A stretch of DNA of 64,000 bases, taken from assembly GCF_023006325.1 (NCBI RefSeq), contig NZ_JAINDF010000002.1, positions 62,001 to 126,000 of the forward strand, written 5' to 3'. A program made the position numbers and the translations under genes. The DNA is from Kordiimonas marina. Lineage in GTDB: Bacteria > Pseudomonadota > Alphaproteobacteria > Sphingomonadales > Kordiimonadaceae. Every line of letters starts with the position of its first letter. The stretch's first letter is position 1. Positions 61,915 to 64,000 of this stretch are shown here, one piece after another. The notes under the pieces were generated by a model that saw only the letters and a program-made list of their open reading frames with translations, ran no database searches and was not told where the DNA came from.

Positions 61915-62098
61915 GGCGCACAAGAAACGCAGGACAGCGTGTTTCCCTGTCCTGACGGGTTTCGTGACGGACCGGGCCGGGAAGCTTGCCCTCAGTCCTC
62001 CCCGGCGGCGGAAGCGCCCCTGGGGTTTCGCGCAACCCGATGCCAAGGTCAGGCCCCTCCGGGGGTCCGTTAACAGTTAAGAAGGACAAAAGACCACC

Positions 62099-62599
62099 AT
62101 GGCAAAATCGAACAAGCATCCCTATGCCGTTGGCGATTACATCGTATACCCGAAGCATGGCGTCGGCCGGATCACCGAGCTGGAGACGCAGGAAATCGCC
62201 GGGCTGGCGCTGGAGCTTTACGTTATCCGGTTTGAAAAAGAACGCATGACCCTGCGTGTCCCGACCAACAAGGCGGAAGTCAGCGGTATGCGCCGCCTGT
62301 CGTCCGACGCGACGCTCAAGGAAGCCTTCACGACCCTCAAGGGCAAGGCCAAGATCAAGCGCACGATGTGGAGCCGCCGGGCCCAGGAATATGAAGCCAA
62401 GATCAACTCGGGGGACCTGGTCTCCATCGCCGAAGTGGTGCGGGACCTGCACCGCGGCGCCGACCAGCCTGAGCAGTCCTACAGCGAACGCCAGATCTAT
62501 GAGGCCGCCCTCGGCCGTCTGGCCCGCGAACTCGCCGCGGTCGAGGATATCGACGAAGCCGCCGCGATGGTGAAGCTGGAGAAGGAACTGGCCGCTTAA
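62099..62599 (+). CDS. carD: CarD family transcription regulator
   Basis: A 166-aa CarD/CdnL protein that binds the RNA polymerase beta subunit and stabilises open complexes, notably at rRNA and other growth promoters. The N-terminal Tudor-like RNAP-interaction domain starts YAVGDYIVYPKHGVGRITEL (about 8-27) and includes YVIRFEKERMTLRVPTN. The C-terminal helical DNA-binding domain runs from about 75 (WSRRAQEYEAKINSGDL). GAAGGA lies about 10 nt before the ATG. A strong terminator follows. Confidence 0.96.
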   Translation: MAKSNKHPYAVGDYIVYPKHGVGRITELETQEIAGLALELYVIRFEKERMTLRVPTNKAEVSGMRRLSSDATLKEAFTTLKGKAKIKRTMWSRRAQEYEAKINSGDLVSIAEVVRDLHRGADQPEQSYSERQIYEAALGRLARELAAVEDIDEAAAMVKLEKELAA

Positions 62600-62630
62600 T
62601 AAGCCGCGCCATTTTCTGAAGCGATCAAAG

Positions 62631-62659
62631 AACCCGTCTCACACCGAGGCGGGTTTTTT
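62631..62659 (+). terminator. Rho-independent terminator of carD
   Basis: Nine-pair stem AACCCGTCT/AGGCGGGTT (62631-62639 with 62647-62655, one G-U) followed by TTTTTT. A run of nine G's (62663-62671) comes just after. AT-rich DNA begins here. Confidence 0.85.
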
Positions 62660-62714
62660 GTTGGGGGGGGGAGCGGTCACTAACGGCTTTTTTCTTATAT
62701 TGGATCACGGCCAT

Positions 62715-62730
62715 TGACGCATGAGCGTCA
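62715..62730. promoter_or_regulatory. Inverted repeat in front of the AT-rich gene
   Basis: TGACGC-ATGA-GCGTCA, a perfect 6-bp inverted repeat overlapping a -35-like TTGACG (62714-62719), about 40 bp before the first in-frame ATG. A TATTAT-like stretch near 62740-62750 could serve as a -10. It may be an operator for the gene that follows. Confidence 0.35.
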
Positions 62731-62769
62731 CATTCAAGTCGGGCGTTATTATAAGAGAAAGTTGAAGTG

Positions 62770-64000
62770 ATGAAGTTTGAGATATCAGGCTCAATGTTTC
62801 CGGTTAATAAACTTAAAAATAGAGCTTCGGAGACAAGTGGGCACATTATCGCTCAGAATTTCATAACAACATTTCCAAGGGATTTCATAATTGGCTTTGC
62901 TTCTCGTTTGCCTGCGATACTATTATTAATATCCTCTGACACAGGTATTGGTAGTGAAGAAGGATTTGAGTCGTATATGAAGCTGAGAACGGCAGCTCAA
63001 AAAAAGCGGAATACTATTCGTGCCCAGAAGCTGCATCGGCGTGCGCAGGCATACAAACATTGGCGTCGTACGGAGAATATCCGCAAATATATAAATCCAA
63101 ATTATCGTGAGGGCTCACGATGGCGCTTACGTTATGAGAAATATGAACGGCAGTATTTGGCTTTACCAGCACAGCTGAGTCTTAGTCATAACTATGAAGA
63201 GACAGTTTCTTTTTTACATGATTTTAGGAAGTGCATCTTCGAGGATCGCTGTCCCCTTCAATTGGATTTTACAACGTTGAAACATGTCAGCCCTGGGGCG
63301 GCTCTTGTGTTAGTTGCGGAAATTGATCGATGGCGGAAACTATTCAAGTTTCGCCCTAAGGCTGTCGACCTTGAAAAATGGGACACAAAAATTCGCCACC
63401 TACTTAAACAAATGGGCTTTTTCAATGTATTAAATGTGTCCAACGCCCCGACGGATGAACTTTCAGAGGTTGATGCGGCCCCAGACGGCGTTATTTCGGA
63501 GTTCTTAGAATTTACATCTTCAGATAAAGTGGTAGGAGAACTGGCGATCTCCCTTAGGCAGAAGCTGGAAGAGCTCGCGGGAGAGGGTATGCCTGAACGT
63601 GGAGGACTATATCGTTCAATCTCTGAGGCTATGACGAACGTTTTAAAGCACGCCTACCCTGACGAAATTAGAAACAGCGTTTCATGCCTACCTGATCGGT
63701 GGTGGATGTCTGGGTCATTTCGTAGGGATCAGAGACGCATGACGGTTATGTTCTTTGATCAGGGTGTTGGGATTGCAAAAACGCTTCCACGTAGGTTTGG
63801 CTGGGAACAGATCCAAGGCTTCCTAGCGAAGCTAGGGCTTACTCAAGATGACGCGTCGATGATTCGAGCTGCTATGGAAATGGGAAGAAGCCAAACAGGA
63901 ATGCCGTATCGAGGTAAGGGGTTGCCTGATATCCGTGCCTTGATTGACAAACTTGGAGAGGGACGTTTGCGTATTGTCAGCGGTGCAGGTCACTACCAGT
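62770..64000 (+). CDS. STAS-like / GHKL ATPase protein, 3' end outside window
   Basis: An open frame of at least 410 codons that runs off the window. From the first ATG, residues 70-125 are basic, 155-220 look STAS-like (CPLQLDFTTLKHVSPGAALV), and the C-terminal part is a GHKL ATPase: N-box with Glu286, Asn290 and KHA to 295, G1 box FFDQGVGI (Asp330, Gly332, Gly334) and G2 box RGKGLPDI (Gly382, Gly384). No phospho-acceptor His or HisKA domain is seen, so it is not a standard sensor kinase; it resembles the ATP-binding partner found with STAS-like DUF4325 genes. Codon use is clearly AT-richer than elsewhere. A start at 62977 (residue 70, AGAAGGA upstream) is also possible. Confidence 0.75.
   Translation, partial: MKFEISGSMFPVNKLKNRASETSGHIIAQNFITTFPRDFIIGFASRLPAILLLISSDTGIGSEEGFESYMKLRTAAQKKRNTIRAQKLHRRAQAYKHWRRTENIRKYINPNYREGSRWRLRYEKYERQYLALPAQLSLSHNYEETVSFLHDFRKCIFEDRCPLQLDFTTLKHVSPGAALVLVAEIDRWRKLFKFRPKAVDLEKWDTKIRHLLKQMGFFNVLNVSNAPTDELSEVDAAPDGVISEFLEFTSSDKVVGELAISLRQKLEELAGEGMPERGGLYRSISEAMTNVLKHAYPDEIRNSVSCLPDRWWMSGSFRRDQRRMTVMFFDQGVGIAKTLPRRFGWEQIQGFLAKLGLTQDDASMIRAAMEMGRSQTGMPYRGKGLPDIRALIDKLGEGRLRIVSGAGHYQ

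Noticed and set aside
61787-62080. A 97-codon frame between fdxA and carD
   Set aside because: It starts with TTG inside the TATAAT promoter region, has no ribosome site and has mixed composition; the region reads better as a non-coding leader or RNA.
62663-62671. Run of nine G as a possible phase-variable tract
   Set aside because: It lies just after the carD terminator and about 100 bp before the next start, outside any frame or core promoter spacer that I can identify. Its variability cannot be judged from one sequence.

Overview
The window is chromosomal DNA from a GC-rich alphaproteobacterium. The evidence is gene content and order rather than a marker gene: a complete System I cytochrome c maturation cluster (ccmABCDEFGHI), RNase D-lptC-lptA-lptB-rpoN-hpf-ptsN, bolA divergent from cobS-cobT with rpmB nearby, a SUV3-type helicase followed by an S4 protein, fdxA and carD, plus IalB-like, PAS_5-like, DUF1223 and Mpo1/DUF962 proteins. 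Genus cannot be fixed from sequence reading alone. Almost all of the window is housekeeping or core genome. No insertion sequence, prophage, CRISPR array or rRNA was seen. There is one tRNA, Leu(CAG).

Layout. 0-7.3 kb: an unrecognised membrane protein, an acyltransferase-3 divergent from a membrane-anchored LytTR regulator, a REP-like intergenic repeat, a minus-strand MFS/TrmH-like/IalB run, septation protein YciB, a NUDIX enzyme and a small unknown. 7.4-14.3 kb: ccm genes on the minus strand, including a 54-codon ccmD. 14.4-19.7 kb: cardiolipin synthase-like protein, a P-type ATPase with an unusual M6 segment, a b561-type membrane protein and a DUF962 protein. 19.8-25.9 kb: LPS export, sigma-54, ribosome hibernation and PTS-Ntr, with a FNR/FixK-type box upstream of hpf. 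26.1-29.0 kb: thioesterase, tRNA-Leu, NDUFA9-like protein, UppP. 29.1-37.6 kb: gltD-gltB with a structured leader, a GST, QueG and a small membrane protein. 37.6-41.3 kb: a DEAD-box helicase with a ten-unit 15-residue tail, DUF1223 and PAS_5-like proteins. 41.3-48.3 kb: divergent acnA and acnB, a periplasmic binding protein and a 39-aa membrane peptide. 48.4-57.0 kb: bolA, cobS-cobT with two appended genes, rpmB, a second PAS protein, and an amidase-macrodomain pair. 57.1-62.6 kb: helicase-S4-fdxA-carD. 62.7-64.0 kb: base composition becomes clearly AT-richer and one large gene runs off the window edge.

The genes mostly serve envelope biogenesis (Lpt, UppP, YciB, cardiolipin), respiration (Ccm, b561, FdxA), nitrogen assimilation (GltBD, RpoN, PtsN), the TCA cycle (AcnA, AcnB), and RNA or translation control (HPF, helicases, S4, QueG, L28).

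The best candidate for something non-core is the last 1.2 kb: an AT-rich gene encoding a STAS-like segment fused to a GHKL ATPase, just past the carD terminator. It looks like the first gene of an accessory island that continues beyond the window. Other points worth checking are the HPF regulatory site, two perfect inverted repeats with related half-sites, a possible small RNA upstream of carD, and the repeat-tailed helicase.
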